Positions 50,102-62,532 are shown, counted from the stretch's first letter. The stretch is 64,000 nucleotides of DNA from Rapana venosa (GCA_028751875.1 CM054153.1:33914437-33978436); one strand, 5' to 3'. Translations and numbers: made by a program. The notes: a model not told the origin generated them from the letters alone.

Positions 50102-53000
50102 TTAGTCACACGTATCAAACAACAGCTGTTTTATCTCTGTCTTAAATGTAGAGTGCTCTGGTATTCTACGAAACATCGGTGGAAGGGCATTCCATTCTCT
50201 GCTGCCATTGAAAGAAAAACTCGTTTTGAATAGAAGTTTGGTTTGGGGACAATAGCTCTGTCTGATTCGTGATGATGTTGAAAAGATAACATTGCTTTTA
50301 GATAACCAGGGCAAGCATCATAAACTACCTTATGCATGAGAGCTAAAACATTAAAGCGGAGGCGCAAGCAAAGTGGTAATATCTCAAAGTGTTTAAATAA
50401 ATTATCATTTGACGCATTTGCTAACTCATTATTACTTATGACTTTAATGGCTCGCTTTTGAAGAGAGTTCAGAGGTTTCAGGTTAGATGGAGCACACTTC
50501 AGAGCAGTAATCTAGGCGAGACTGAATAAAAGCAAAATAGAAAAAAATATTTGATTGTTTATCTAGAAAGTGTTTAATTTGTGAAAGCTGGAATACACTG
50601 GATGATATTTCTTTAGTAATATTGTGAACATGATCCTGCCAAAGGAGGCTTTCGTCAATGACTACCCCAAGTAATTTGTGCGTTTTAACTTGCTTTATGC
50701 TGTTGTTATTATACTTATTTGTAATGAGTTTGCTCAAGGTTTCCCTTTTTGACGCGCACAAATTAGCATAGTTTCTGTTTTGTCAGGGTGTACCAGCATA
50801 GCATTGGCCTCACACCAAATTTTGACTGAATTCATACTAATGTTTAAATAATGATTGATTTCCTTAATATCATGACTAGCGTATTGTAGAGTTGTATCAT
50901 CTGCAAATATATCACAAACACAATTTTGAATGGTTAAAGGAAGATCACTAATGTAAAGAGAGAATAAGAACCTTGTGGTACACCAAATGGAACAATTTTT
51001 TTGGAAGAGGTAACTCCATTAGCATAAACAGACTGAGTTCGGTTTGACAAATAAGATTTAAAAAATAGTAAGGCATTTTCATCTGAACCATGTAACCGAA
51101 GCTTATGTAATAAGATATTATGATTAATCAGATCAAAGGCCTTTTTTAAATCAATAAAAATAACACCGACTGCCTTTTCTGTTATTAATTTCACGCAGCC
51201 TGAATCAGTAATCCTGCATAGTGCTTTTTTCACAGGAGTGGTGCTTTCTAAACCCGACTGATGGGTATGCAAAAGGCCTTTGCATTCAATAAAAGATGAT
51301 AAATGATGGTGGACATGCTGTTCAAGGGGTTTAGATATACTAGATAGAAGTAAAAATGGGTCTGTAAATTTACATCATCTATGTTCCCTTTTTTGTGCAA
51401 AGGGATTACTTTAGCGTATTTTAAATGCTTTGGGATAGCACTGTTTAGATAAGCAAAGGTTATAAAGATAAGTGAGAGAGTCTGCAATGTAAAATACAGA
51501 TAGTTTCAGTATTTTAGGCTAATACTTCAAACCCACATGAATTTTTTAAAATTTTTTTAAAGACTTTAAATAGGACAAAACTTCATAAAACAGACAATAA
51601 GGGAACAGAAAATTTTGTTATGTATCCTTTTCCTAGCAAAAGGCTTTTAAAATATTTGAATCAAAAGTTCTGGTGTTGTTATCAATGAGTTTACTTCCAA
51701 CACTAGCAAAGTGATTATTGAGAACATCTACTGGAATACAACATTCGTCACTTTCAAGTACCAGGTTTAGAGAGCTGGCGAATAGCAGACCAGATTAATC
51801 TTCCATTGTTTTATCTTAAATTTAAATTTGGGAAAGAAAAAACGTTTAGATTTCTAATCATATACTTAACTATGTTACGTTTTTTTCTTGTATTCCTCAT
51901 GAAGCCCCGTTTCTTTAAGTGTCTCTGGGGTTGATTGCTAGCAAAATTTCTTGGGTGAGCAGCCAGGAAAATTTTTTTTGACTTTACACGTCTTTGAAGT
52001 AAGGAATATGCTTGTTGACATGCTTAAGAAAACTGATGTCCAAAAGGAAAGGGCATCATCTGCATCAGTGTAACTAAAATATTTGAAAGGGCGAGAAGCG
52101 AGGTCAGAGGAAAATGCATGCAATCGAATTTTTTAAATGAGCGAAATGTAATTTTCAGATGCTTCATTTTAGGCATCTGAAGCCAGCTTTGCTCCAGGTG
52201 ACACAAACAGCATTATTATCACTAATTCCCGACAGTGGGTACACACAAATTTCTTTAAGAGATGTGACGTCAAAGAATAAACGTGATCTAAAAGAGTACT
52301 AGATTTTTACGTCATCTGGTGGGGCATGTGATACACTGTGCAAAAAGGGTTTAAAAGGGCGTAAAAATACTGTGCCATGCGGGTGGGATTGAGATTTGAT
52401 CAATATTTAAATCACTAGTAAAATTTTTTCTTTCCCTAAAAGCCAAACATTGTCCATCATTTCACAAAAGTCATCAAACCAGCTGGTGGTGTCTTAGGAT
52501 GTCTGTAAATGAAACCACAAGAACTGAAGTAGTTGATTTTTTAGAAGAACAAACTTCTATCCATCTGATTCCATGTGAAATGACACAAATCTCCACGAAG
52601 TTTATAAGGGGGTATTATTTTGGTATACACGACAATACCAGTTTGCCGGGATCTCTTAGGGTCTCTCCGAATGAATGGTCCCTGGAATGAAATGGAAAAT
52701 ATCTGTTATACGGCTGTTTGTCATGTTTCTGAACACCAAAATATGGAATGGTTTGTTTTCATTTATAATTTTTGACAGGCAGACATTTTAAATTTATAAG
52801 ATGACAAATAAATTAAGGTGCCTACTCGCAGTCCATCACTACAAGGCCAGTTTGGAACGTTGTTACGAATAGCCATTAACTAATTTAAAAGATAATTCTA
52901 CTGGAATTAAATACACAAAATAACTAAGTAGATCTAAAAGTTAGGAGCATTATTAATTGATATTTTCAAAACCTTTACAACAAAAGATACTTGACGATGG
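50102..53000 (-). pseudogene. LINE ORF2: APE-like endonuclease, linker, reverse transcriptase
   Basis: Endonuclease traces: SDGLRVGTLIYLSS near 52835-52790, WFDDFCEMMDNVWLLGKEKI near 52485-52425, and the region before TFIL/SLTSH near 52280. The linker KKFDCMHF...YTDADDALSFWTSVF is at 52130-52015. RT: KYAKVIPLHKKGNIDD near 51425-51375; motif A VIFIDLKKAFDLINHNILLH near 51165-51105; SYLSNRTQSVYANG near 51050-51010; motif B VPFGVPQGS near 50990-50965 (frameshifted after it); motif C FADDTTLQYA at 50907-50878. It continues with HKLLGVVIDESLLWQDHV (50680-50625). The C-terminus SFSFNGSREWNALPPMF...TFKTEIKQLLF ends at a stop at 50102. Frameshifts break it at several points. Confidence 0.8.
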
Positions 53001-53639
53001 AAGGAATTTTTATGGTTTTCCTATCAGAAAGTGAACAACAGTTTCACAAAATACCAAATAATCAGAAAGAAAAGGGTTAGTTTACAAGTGAGTTAACAAG
53101 GGGACGAGGTTTAAGAGGGGGGGGGGGGGGGGGACTGTCTGTCGATAAAGGAGGAGGGCGTGTATGAAAAAACGCTGGTTCTCTTGTGAACAGATTTGCA
53201 TTTATTTTTTTGATAATTTTCTTTTGCATATCTGTGATGGTGATGTGGGTGGGGGTAAAGTGGGAAGGTAGTAAAATGACTTTCCATTCCTCTGTTTGGT
53301 GAGTAAGAGGGGGGTGCCAATGTTGGTGTGGGTGAGCAGGGATGTAGGTTGGAAGGTGATGGGTTTCTGTGGGCGATACATGGTGTCCCTGTGGTTAGAG
53401 AAGTTAAGGAAGACAAAGGTGAAGGAAAGTAGGGATTATGTGTGTTGACGAGAACGTTTAGCAAGTCAAATCTGTGGCTGTAGATGTTCCTAAGATGCTG
53501 AAGTGGTCATGATTTTGATGGCCAGACAGATAAGGAAAGTTTTCCGTTGCTTGTAATGAAAATTAACGTTTTGGTTTTTAAACTTATTTTCTGTTTTGGG
53601 GTAAACAAGGGTTTCTCCTTATGCCGTCAAGCCCACAGT
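53001..53639 (-). other. Region between LINE ORF1 and ORF2
   Basis: Contains a Pro/Ser/His-rich frame (53464-53111), a G run at 53119-53133 and no domain motif. It is probably the ORF1 C-terminal tail, the inter-ORF spacer and the beginning of ORF2, too altered to delimit. Confidence 0.4.
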
Positions 53640-54130
53640 TTGGGCTTTTAGTTGGTAGTCAGCTGAGTTGTCCCCCGTTTGTTCAGATGGATGTGGTCTG
53701 TGTACAGACTCCCTCCAAATCGGGGCGCAAAGGATGGCCTCGTGGCTGATGAAGTCGACTTTCAGGCGGTGGAGGCTGCAGACAGACTACGGTTTGAAGG
53801 CAAGATGACGTTGTTCAGGTGAAGGGTTCCTCTGGCAGGAACAATTTCCACTCATAGTGATGCGGGTGTCAGGGAACACTCGTCTTTGGCATTTTGATTA
53901 GGCTGCTTCAAGTTGCCTCAGTGATGGCACCCGTTTAACAGTCATTCAGACCTACATGGACTGTCACACTTTGCACTGTGGTGTTGACTGCACACTGTTC
54001 TAACCAGTTCACCCAAAGGGCAGGGCACTGTCATTCCAGGAACACAATTTTTTTTTAGAAATGTACCTGGTGTCGTCAGTCGTCTTGGATTGACGTGTCG
54101 AATAATGGAGTCCCCCAGCACAGATTTTGC
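53640..54130 (-). pseudogene. LINE ORF1 SGNH/GDSL esterase domain
   Basis: Read on the minus strand with frame changes, the catalytic blocks of an SGNH hydrolase are in the right order: LGDSIIRHVN with the Ser at 54115-54107, VHVGLND (block with Asn) at 53958-53941, and TDHIHLN (Asp and His) at 53703-53686. Esterase domains of this type are known in ORF1 proteins of CR1/L2-like LINEs, where they are thought to act on lipids or membranes. The triad residues are all encoded; the frame is interrupted between the blocks. It continues the ORF1 at 55548-54308. Confidence 0.7.
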
Positions 54131-54307
54131 CTTTGTCTAGATAGACAGGCGGGAAAGGACGGGGGCAGGGGAGACTGAAAAATTTGAAGAAATTTTTACT
54201 GTCAACGAAGAAGATGATATTGCTGAAAGACAGGTGCTGAAAATGAGTCGTATTTCACTTTAGAATTTCTTTTTGCATTGTGAAAAAATGAGAAGAGGTA
54301 ACTTCTT

Positions 54308-55548
54308 TCAAGTTGTTTCATCCACAGAGAAGCGATTTGCCGTGGGGATTGAGATCTCAAAAGGTCCATCTGCAGAAAAATCTGTCTGGGTTGAAGATGA
54401 GGATGCTTTGGTTTTAAACTTTAGAGTGTCAATTTCAGATTGAAGAGATGACATCTGAGATTTCATCTGATAGTTTTCCTTCTGAATGGCAGCCAGCTGT
54501 TCTTCCAAATGACGCATTTGATCTTGGATGTTACAGATGTTGGAATGACGGGGAACATTTGGCGAAAACCAGCTGTCCAGATTGGGTGCCACTGCACCCG
54601 TGGTTCTAGACACGACAGTGTCGTAAGCATTAGAGGAAGATGAAGCAGAGGGAGTCACAGACTGGGAATGTACAATGCTCACTGGGCTGGGTGAGGATGA
54701 TGAAAAAAGGTCCACAGCGGGCAGCAGCGATGATGTAGAAAGTGAAGTAGCTGTTTGAAACATAGGGCTAGGAGATGTACAAATGTCACTGACGCCACAA
54801 GACAGTTGGGAAGGAGATGTTGCTATACTGCTTTGAAGATCAGCCGAGACAGGTGTAGCAGAGACTGATGATGGTTCAACAATTTCAGTGGGGAAAAGGG
54901 GATCAGTGTTTGCCCAAGAGGAGGAGGGTGTTGCCACTGGCTGCACTGGTGATGACGACTGACCATCTGGGCCTAAGGAGCCAGTGTCAGTGGTCAGCAG
55001 GGACTGAGAAACTGGATGGTGGGAGCCTCAGTGCGAGCGTGTACCTCCGCAGGAAGAGGCAGGGACTCTATGGCTTTGACAGTCGCCTCTGTGCCTGTCT
55101 GTTGGTCGTACAGACTCTCCACCAGGGCTTTCAGTCTTTTAAATTCGTCTCTCACCCATGGTGTGCAGCTTTTTCCCTGGACCAGTACCTTGTAGGTTAA
55201 ATAATAATAAGTTATTTTAAGTCTCTGATCAGAGTTGTAAAATATAGTCACTTTTGTCAAAGCCAAGGCGTCATTGGAAGGGAGTTTTATTAGGGTAAAT
55301 GATGAAATTTCCTCTTCTAGATTGCATGGCAGATCCTGTTTGCCACCTTTGTCTTGGTCTTGCCAGGTGACGCTAAAACCGGGAATATTTTTTATTTGGC
55401 CCCAGTACCCCAGCAGGAGGGTCCTTCTCCACAGACCCAGGCACCCCCTTCTGGTGGTAAATGTGACTTGCAGGTATGGGTCAAGGGTTCTTTTAATTCT
55501 GTGAAACGCAGAAACGGCTTGGATATTCCGTTTTGAAGACTTAGTCAT
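54308..55548 (-). pseudogene. LINE ORF1 N-terminal and coiled-coil region
   Basis: Starts MTKSSKRNIQ at 55548. Residues 1-181 (to 54994) form a compact basic domain with TYKVLVQGKSCTPWVRDEFK and a helical VRDEFKRLKALVESLYDQQ. A frameshift near 55000 leads to the second frame (54946-54308). That frame is Ser/Thr/Pro-rich, then has a predicted coiled coil (IQDQMRHLEEQLAAIQKENY, then MKSQMSSLQSEIDTLK). It precedes the esterase domain. The order basic domain, Ser-rich linker, coiled coil, esterase is what an RNA-binding, multimerising ORF1 protein would show. The function of the N-terminal domain is inferred. Confidence 0.65.
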
Positions 55549-56110
55549 AACGACAGAATTCCATTGTAAACAGCTTAGAAGAACACAGCTGGCGCTGTCT
55601 ATGACGCAAAGTTATTGCACGTCACAGTTATGCGTCACAAGGAAAACGCGTCAAAAAGAAAACAACGTATTCTTTTATCAAAAGACTGGCGATAACAACA
55701 TAAGAAAAAAAAGGAAACAGTCATACCTACCTCACCAATATTTTCATAGTCAATTAATTACGAAGATGAACACTCCTTGATGAAGTCTTTAAAACAAATT
55801 TTAAAAAAGAAATTTTTTTAGTATAAGTACTAACACATGTTTCATAAACACATTTCCGAGGAAGGAAACGAATTTGAAGTCGATATTACTTACCCATCAG
55901 TCAAAACAAAAACCAAATAATGAGTTAAAGCATTATTTGAAAAGATAAACCTTTACACACAGACATCGGAAATAGAAACAGTTTGCCTGGTGCAAGAATT
56001 ACTCAGAAATACGGCACTTAACCCAGGTAGAAAAATAATTACAAACACAGCTCAAGCCAACAGATCTCTCTGTCAGCCATCTTGAACCGGAAGCCAAGAA
56101 GAAGAAGAAG
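55549..56110 (-). promoter_or_regulatory. LINE 5' leader with AAGATGGC near its start
   Basis: About 550 bp of non-coding sequence upstream of ORF1. On the minus strand it begins near GGTTCAAGATGGCTGACAG. AAGATGGC (56083-56076) matches the core YY1-binding motif, which in mammalian L1 sits at the 5' end and sets the transcription start. A CTTCCGG ETS-like motif is adjacent (56093-56087). A promoter role is inferred from position and motif only. Confidence 0.4.
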
Positions 56111-56129
56111 AGTGTTCAGCTCTCGATAT

Positions 56130-56440
56130 GAGCCACTAGCAGGGGGTTTTAGTACTGTTTCCACTCCCCCGAAAGTTCTTCGGATGATGCTGTAAACCAA
56201 AGTCCTGTGCACGAACACACAGAGAATGTCTTACCCTCACGTTAAAACCCGTTCTGCTTCGCGGAAGAGTATGTCATTCGTGCTGGTACGAACAGATGGC
56301 AACAAATATACTATCACACACACACACACACACACTGGTGTCGTGTTCAGACATCTTCTCCACAGTCGGAATGTGGCTACCTTAGTGATGGGTAACAAAC
56401 GGCCGCATACGCAAACATCTCTCTTTTGGTGAACCTCGGA
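56130..56440 (+). mobile_element. Head-truncated SINE body with internal CA repeat and 3' domain
   Basis: GTTCTTCGGATGATGCTGTA at 56167-56186 and ACGAACAGATGGCAACAAAT near 56289-56308 align with 9058-9077 and 9175-9193 of the first SINE. A (CA)n at 56315-56335 separates this body from a 3' domain (56344-56427) that recurs almost exactly at 63917-64000. No tRNA head is present. Confidence 0.65.
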
Positions 56441-56514
56441 ACTCTTGCCGAGGAATGAAAAAACCCCATACAACATATATATTAAAAAAACATAACCACC
56501 GAGTGTCAAAAGTT

Positions 56515-56650
56515 TAGTAGTAGTAGTTCTTCAGTTTAACGTCCTTCCACTAAATAGTGATATCAGACGGTGTGTGCGTGCGCGTGTGCGTGCGTGCGTG
56601 TGTGTGTGTGCGCGCGCGCACGTGCTTGTGTGTGAGTAGGGGGGAGGGGT
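56515..56650 (+). repeat. TAG triplets and GT/GC microsatellite
   Basis: Short TAGTAG at 56515-56526 and an imperfect (GT)n/(GC)n at 56570-56632. Confidence 0.8.
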
Positions 56651-56814
56651 ATGCACATAACTAATCAATCGTAATAAACAACTATTATGAAAAAGCATAA
56701 ATAAAAAAAATATAAAAAACCCACCCAACAACAACAAAAAACAACCAACCCCAAAAACATCTAACAGCAAAAATACTAACTTTTCAATTCATATAACTTG
56801 AAGCTATCCTTATA
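56651..56814 (-). other. 3' UTR of the I-type LINE
   Basis: Non-coding sequence after the pol stop at 56815-56817, running toward the GT microsatellite. The 3' boundary is uncertain. Confidence 0.4.
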
Positions 56815-58646
56815 TCAGAGGAGTCTGAAAATGGGAGTATGGCTTAATGACAATACAATTTCTTTCATTAATGGAATGTCTTTAAGAACTTGCTGTAAGC
56901 TACGGACTGGGAAGGCAGGTAAAATGTTTTTCAGATCTCTGCATCGTAATAGAATATGATCATTGGTAAGATTTTCACCACAGATACATGTTGCTTTTTA
57001 AAAAAAAAAAAGGTTCTAAAAGCATTTAGCTTAAACCTGTATATAAGAGATACAACATTTCTATATTCATGTAAATTACGATATTTGATCTTATCAAAAG
57101 ATAATACATGGGCTACATCATCACTCCAGGAAAAACCAGAACTTTGTAGTTTCTTTTTAAAGTGTTTCCAACATGCATTTTGTAACATGCTATAGCCCTC
57201 ATGGATGAATAGAGGAACACTTATGCTGCAAGACCCATCGATATACGCTCAGCTCCACATTTTGCTTTTCTGTCAACCTTTTCATTAAAGTAAATACCAC
57301 AGTGCGAGGGTATCCAGCAAAAGGTAACACCAGTGCCTCGTATCATCAGAAAATGAATTAGATGACTAATCTCAATTATGAGATCTTGTCTCACTTTTGA
57401 ACTGCAGTTTTTCAGGGCAAGTAAGACTGACCTGAAATCAACACATAAAAGTATTTGAAATATGTCTTTAGGAAAATCTAGACGATAATATAAAGCCATC
57501 AAAATAGCAGACAATTCAGCTGTAAAAATAGATCGATTTTTTCCTACATAAAATGATCTCTCTATTTTCAAAGATGGTATGACAAACGCTGCACCCTCCT
57601 CATTATTATTTAAAGGGGAACCATCTGTGTAGATTTTTTAATGGTTTGGATATATGTAGTTTGTATATGTTCTTTTACCGATGCGCTAAGAATATTTTCA
57701 TTACCTTTTTCGTTAAAGAGGAATAATTTACGTCAAAATTAGCTCTCTTAAGTTCCCATGGGGGACAAGGCGAGGAGTGAATCTTCGATTTAGCTATTTT
57801 TGTGGGAATTATATCTGCTTGAATAGTTGAGAAGTATAGGTTCTAGCTGTGGTAGCAGAGCGAATAGAATGTGCTCTATTTGGAAAGTTGACATCAGATC
57901 TTATACTAATTTCGTTGTCCACATTGGTTTCTTGTGTTGAACAACGTAAGAGATATTTAGCCACAGCCAGTTGTCGATATTTGTCTAATGGCAAAATTCC
58001 TATCTCCTTATAGGCACCCATGGACGATGCATGAAAAGGTACCCCCAGAGCTAATCGAAAAGCCTTGCAGTCTAGTCTTGTCATTTTCTGTAATAAATAT
58101 TTTGGAGCACTGAAAAATGCTTCCTGGCCATAAATAAGTCTGGAACGTACTAAAGATAATGCCAAATGTTTTAAAACAGCTACATCATAAGCCCACACTT
58201 GTTTACTAATAACTTTCAGAAGATTAAGACTTTTCCGAGCCTTAGTATTTAAATAATCAATGTGATAATTCCAACTTAGTGTAGACATAAAATATACTCC
58301 TAAAAACTTCACCAAAGTTTTATATTCCAACACTTTCCCATCTATTTGGAAAACAGGTAGAACTGGGGGTGGGGGGGGGGGGGGGTTAGTGCCATTATTG
58401 AAAAGTACGAGATTACTCTTTTCAGGAGACAATGAAAGACCATTCTAAAAAAATGTAGTCATTAAGTTTGTTTAGCTCAAGCTGATACATATTTTTTATA
58501 TAGTTTAGATGCCTCTTTGGTGTTTTCTTTTTCATCGTAACATTCATCCACATACAAATGTCATCAGCATACTGGACGTGGATGGCATTACTGAAGAGGC
58601 ACTGGGGAAGATCATAAAGAAGAATATTGATAAAAATCGGGAAAAG
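56815..58646 (-). pseudogene. I-type LINE pol, C-terminal half: RT motif C, thumb, RNase H, CCHC
   Basis: The minus-strand continuation of 62766-63190. It starts LFPIFINILLYDLPQCLFSN at 58646, then motif C QYADDICMWM near 58574-58545. The thumb reads LVKFLGVYFMSTLSWNYHID and SRLIYGQEAFFSAPKYL (58432-57809). The RNase H has its acidic residues in TDGS (about 57628-57617), AELSAI, CVDFRS and NEKVDRKAK, with WIPSHCG. The tail reads WKHFKKKLQSSGFSWSDDVA and a C-terminal CICGENLTNDHILLRC (C-x-C-x6-H-x4-C) near 56990-56940. The stop is at 56815-56817. Indels interrupt it at several points. RT plus RNase H marks the I-like group. Confidence 0.85.
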
Positions 58647-61600
58647 TACAAACGAAAATCTGGGGGTATACTACTATTAGTCAGAGAAAAATTCGTACAC
58701 TATATAACAGTCTTTGAGAGTGAAAGTAGAAAATCAAAAGTAAGTGATCCTGTTAAAAAATATTATTGTTTTGTTAGGGATAGTGATCTGTGTGCGAATG
58801 CATTGTTCTTCAAATTTAACAAGAAACTGTTTAAACGAGATGTTCTCTTTGGGGCTATCTACCTTCCTCCAGAAGGGTCCCCCTTTGAAAATAGAGACTT
58901 CTTTGATGAGATAGAAGAAGCAATGCTTCACATTGATCACGAATGTATCTGCTTTTGGGTGATTTTAATGCCCGGACTGGTACAGTGAATAGTACTGCAA
59001 TTGAGGTAGATAATAACGGTTGGACTTGGCACCCAGATGGGGCCTCTGATGAAAATAATGGAACCCAATATATTTTGCCGGTTCCTCTCAGAGTTTCACA
59101 AGATGTCGCCATAAATAACTGGGGAAAGAAGCTTATAGAATTTTGTAAAACCGTAAATGCCTTAATTGTAAACGGATGTATCGGAGAAGATGCCAAATTT
59201 GGTAAATGTACATGTAAAAACGTCAGTGTAGTAGATTACGCTATTGTATCATTGGATATGATCTATGCTATTTCAGACTTTGTTGTTTGTGATTTTTGTG
59301 AACTGTATTCTGATGTACATTGCCCTATTGTTCTTACTCTATATGTAACAGTTTCTAAGGATCTGGAACCACAGGGTAGAAGCGGGGGTTGTGCTTCTGG
59401 TTATTGTACATCAAACAGTGTGTTAAAAGCTTCAGAGCTCCCTTGGGGTAAGCCAAGGTGGCTCAAAGAAAAGGAAATTGATTATATATCTTCATTAGAT
59501 AATCAGGAAATTTTTAAGGTAGAACAGGTATTAAATAGTCTGTTAGGCTCCACAGAGCCAATTTCACAATCTGATGTAGATAGTGTAGTTAGTAATGTTA
59601 CCAACATTTTGAAAGACAGTGCAGTAACAAATGGATTGTTGAAAAGAAAGTGTAAGTCTAAAAAAGCACAGCAAAGAAAAACTACAAGGTGCGCATGGTT
59701 TAACGCAAGTTGTGAGCAAAAGCGAAAGGCTTTCTTTAAAGCAGTAAATCAGCATGCTCACTGTAGAGGGAGCAAAAGTTTGTACCTTGTCCGGCAACAA
59801 GCAAGTCGTGACTATAAAAAGAAATCAGGAAGCAATTCAAAATTTATCAAAATAACCTTGTAAAGAAAATTAGAAGAGTAAAGAATTCTGATCCCAAGGC
59901 ATACTGGAAGATAATCAACGGGACAAAAGTAGATAAAGATATACCAGTTACACCCATATCATGTCAGGCATTTAAGGAACATTTTGTAAAGATATACTCA
60001 GAAGCAGAAGAGACCGAAGAAAGTTGCAGTATTGATGAGGATTACGCCATTGTAAACCAAGAGCTAAATTTACCCTTTACTGAAGAGGAGGTACAGAATG
60101 CAATAACTAAACTAAAATCAAATAAAACATGTGGTTATGATCACGTCACTAATGAATTTTTAAAGGCGTCGTCAACCAGGTTACTTGGTATATTTACTAA
60201 GTTGTTTAATGTCATCCTTCGCTCTGGAAAATCTCCAAATGCCTGGTCCATGGGAACTATTAAGCCAGTTTTCAAGCATAAAGGAAGTTCAGAGGATCCT
60301 AATAATTATAGAGGAATAACTATCTTAAGTTGCTTTGGAAAACTATTTACTTCTGTAATTAACAACCGACTGACAAAATATTTCGATGAATGCAAGACTA
60401 TTGGGCAAGAACAGGCAGGTTTTAGAGCGGGATTTTCCACCACTGATCACTTGTTTGCACTTCATTGCATGATTGATGTGTTTCTTGCCAAGAGGATACG
60501 ACTCTATTGCCTTTTTGTAGATTTTGAAAAGGCGTTCGACCGTGTTAATAGAGCTTTTCTGTGGCGGAAGCTGTTCGATCATGGGGTGAATGGAAACATA
60601 TTAATGGTTATCAAAGATATCTACTCTAAAGCTAAATCATGTGTTAGCGGAGGTGATGAGTGTTCTGACTTTTTTCAAACCTCAACTGGGGTTCGTCAGG
60701 GTGAAAACTTGTCACCGTTACTCTTTGCCTTGTACTTGAATGATATGCAGTCCTACATTATGGAAAAAATAAACGGTTTATCTACAATGGCAAAGGAAGC
60801 CAGGAAACTAGGGTGGGAAAGAGAAAAGGAGGATCTTTTGCTGAAAATGTTTTTGTTATTGTATGCAGATGATACAGCAAATTGTGCTGAATCAAAAGAA
60901 GACTTACAGAAAGCTATCGATGCAATTTGTAACTATTGTCATAAGTGGAAACTTAATATAAATGTAGAAAAAACAAAAGTTTGGTTTTTTCAAGAGGTAA
61001 AATCAAGAAAATGCCTTGTTTTACATGTGGTGGTAAAGAAATTAAAGTGGTTTTTTCTTTTAAATATCTCGGGCTGAACCTTAATTATAACAACAAATTT
61101 AACGTGGCACAAAAACACTTAAATGATCAAGCATGTCGTAGCATGTTCTCTCTGCTAAAAAAATGCAGAAGACTTTTTCTTCCCATTGATATACAGATTG
61201 AATTATTTAACAGAGTAGTAGTTCCAATTTTGCTTTATGGATGTGAGGTCTGGACTCCATCAATGTGTGAATTAGCTTCAAAATTACAACTTAAGTTCTT
61301 CAAAAATTTCTTAAACTGGGAAAATCTACTCCAAGTAAAATGGTTTATGGGGAACTTGGTCAGTTTCCTGTGGAAATAACAGCTAAAGTAAGGATGCTTT
61401 GCTTTTGGTTTAAGCTTGTTGATATCGGAAGTGAGCCTAAATTTTCTAACATTGTTTATAAGTTGCTACATGATATGTATATCGTTAATACCCACAAATC
61501 TACTTATTTAACTAACGTAGAACGTATATTAAACGAAATCGGGTTAAGTGGCATTTGGCAGAATCAGTTTGATCTCAATGTTTCATCTGAATGGTTTAAA

Positions 61601-62044
61601 GCCAAAGTTACACGTAGTTTACAAGATCAGTATTTGCAACAATGGTTTTCTCATGTTGATAACAACGACATATTTCTTAATTATAGACTATTTAAGAAGT
61701 GTTTCTGCTTCGAAGATTATCTGACGATTCTTCCCCATAATTTGTCATTAACTTTTATTCATTTTCGAACGTTAAATCACAGACTTCCCATCCAAATTGG
61801 CAGAATAAGAAATGTCCCTAGAGCAGAGAGAGTCTGTGATAAATGTGGTGAAAACGAGCTAGGTGATGAGTTTCATTATCTATTCAAATGTCATTTCTTT
61901 GTGCAGCTAAGAAACAAATTTATCCCAAGATACTATAGAGGAAACCCAAATGTTATGAAGTTCCATGAATTGTTTAGTTCCACAAATAAATCCTTGCTTA
62001 TTAAAGTTATAAAATTCCTCAAAGAAATAATGAAAACCTATTGA
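58647..62044 (+). pseudogene. LINE A2 pol: partial endonuclease, RT, C-terminal CCHC
   Basis: Endonuclease: SGGILLLVREKF from 58656, FGAIYLPPEGSPF near 58851, LLGDFNARTG near 58955-58985, FGKCTCKN and DYAIVS near 59200-59255, SDVHCPIVLTL near 59310. Linker WFNASCEQKRKAFFKAV at 59698. RT: CGYDHVTNEF near 60132, NNYRGITILSCFGKLF near 60302, motif A LFVDFEKAFDRVN near 60511, motif B GVRQGENLSPLLF near 60690, motif C LLYADDT at 60856-60876. A C-terminal domain with CDKCGENELGDEFHYLFKC at 61835-61891 (C-x2-C-x8-H-x4-C) ends at a stop at 62042-62044. No RNase H. Frame changes occur near 58958, 59818, 60985 and 61300, all beside A or T runs. Confidence 0.9.
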
Positions 62045-62399
62045 TTTGTCACATCTCTTTAGATGACACCAGTGCATTTTATTACATGTTAGGGTTAAGT
62101 TAATTTCCTTTGTTATTATAGACTTGAATGGCCATGTCATTGTGTGTGAGCACACTAGCACCCCCACGTGCGTGTGTATATGTGTGTGTGTGTGTCCCCG
62201 CATTTTTGTGAAAGTGTGCCACATAGTTTGAAATGCTTCCTGCGTGCGTGGGTGCACGAGTGTGTGTGTGACCGGGGGTAGCGGGTTTCTTGGCGGGTTT
62301 CTTGGCGTGTTGATGTTCCACGCCTGCGTGTGTGTGTGTGTGTGTGTGTGTGTGCTTGTGCTTGTGCTTGTTGATGCCTTTGCTTGGGCGTGGTGTGCT

Positions 62400-62439
<40 letters not shown>

Positions 62440-62487
62440 AGAACTCACAAATTTAATGTATCTCAGCCTTAGGCCATATTACATGGG

Positions 62488-62532
<45 letters not shown>

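Larger units (their letters stand above)
50102..56110 (-). mobile_element. Near full-length CR1/L2-like LINE
   Basis: A minus-strand element of about 6 kb in the order 5' leader (56095-55549), ORF1 (55548-53640), ORF2 endonuclease (about 53000-52230), linker and reverse transcriptase to a stop at 50102-50104. Coding parts carry indels and some stops, so it is not obviously active, but every domain is represented. The ORF1 esterase and the RT/C-terminal style fit the CR1/L2 group. Boundaries are approximate; no clear target-site duplication was found. Confidence 0.75.

Noticed and set aside
49462..50105. Lys/Glu-rich then Thr/His-rich frames
   Set aside because: GAA array followed by CA microsatellites.
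58509..58640. Plus-strand frame start taken as the N-terminus of the A2 endonuclease
   Set aside because: This part is antisense to the I-type LINE RT (YADDI region); A2 begins only at about 58647.
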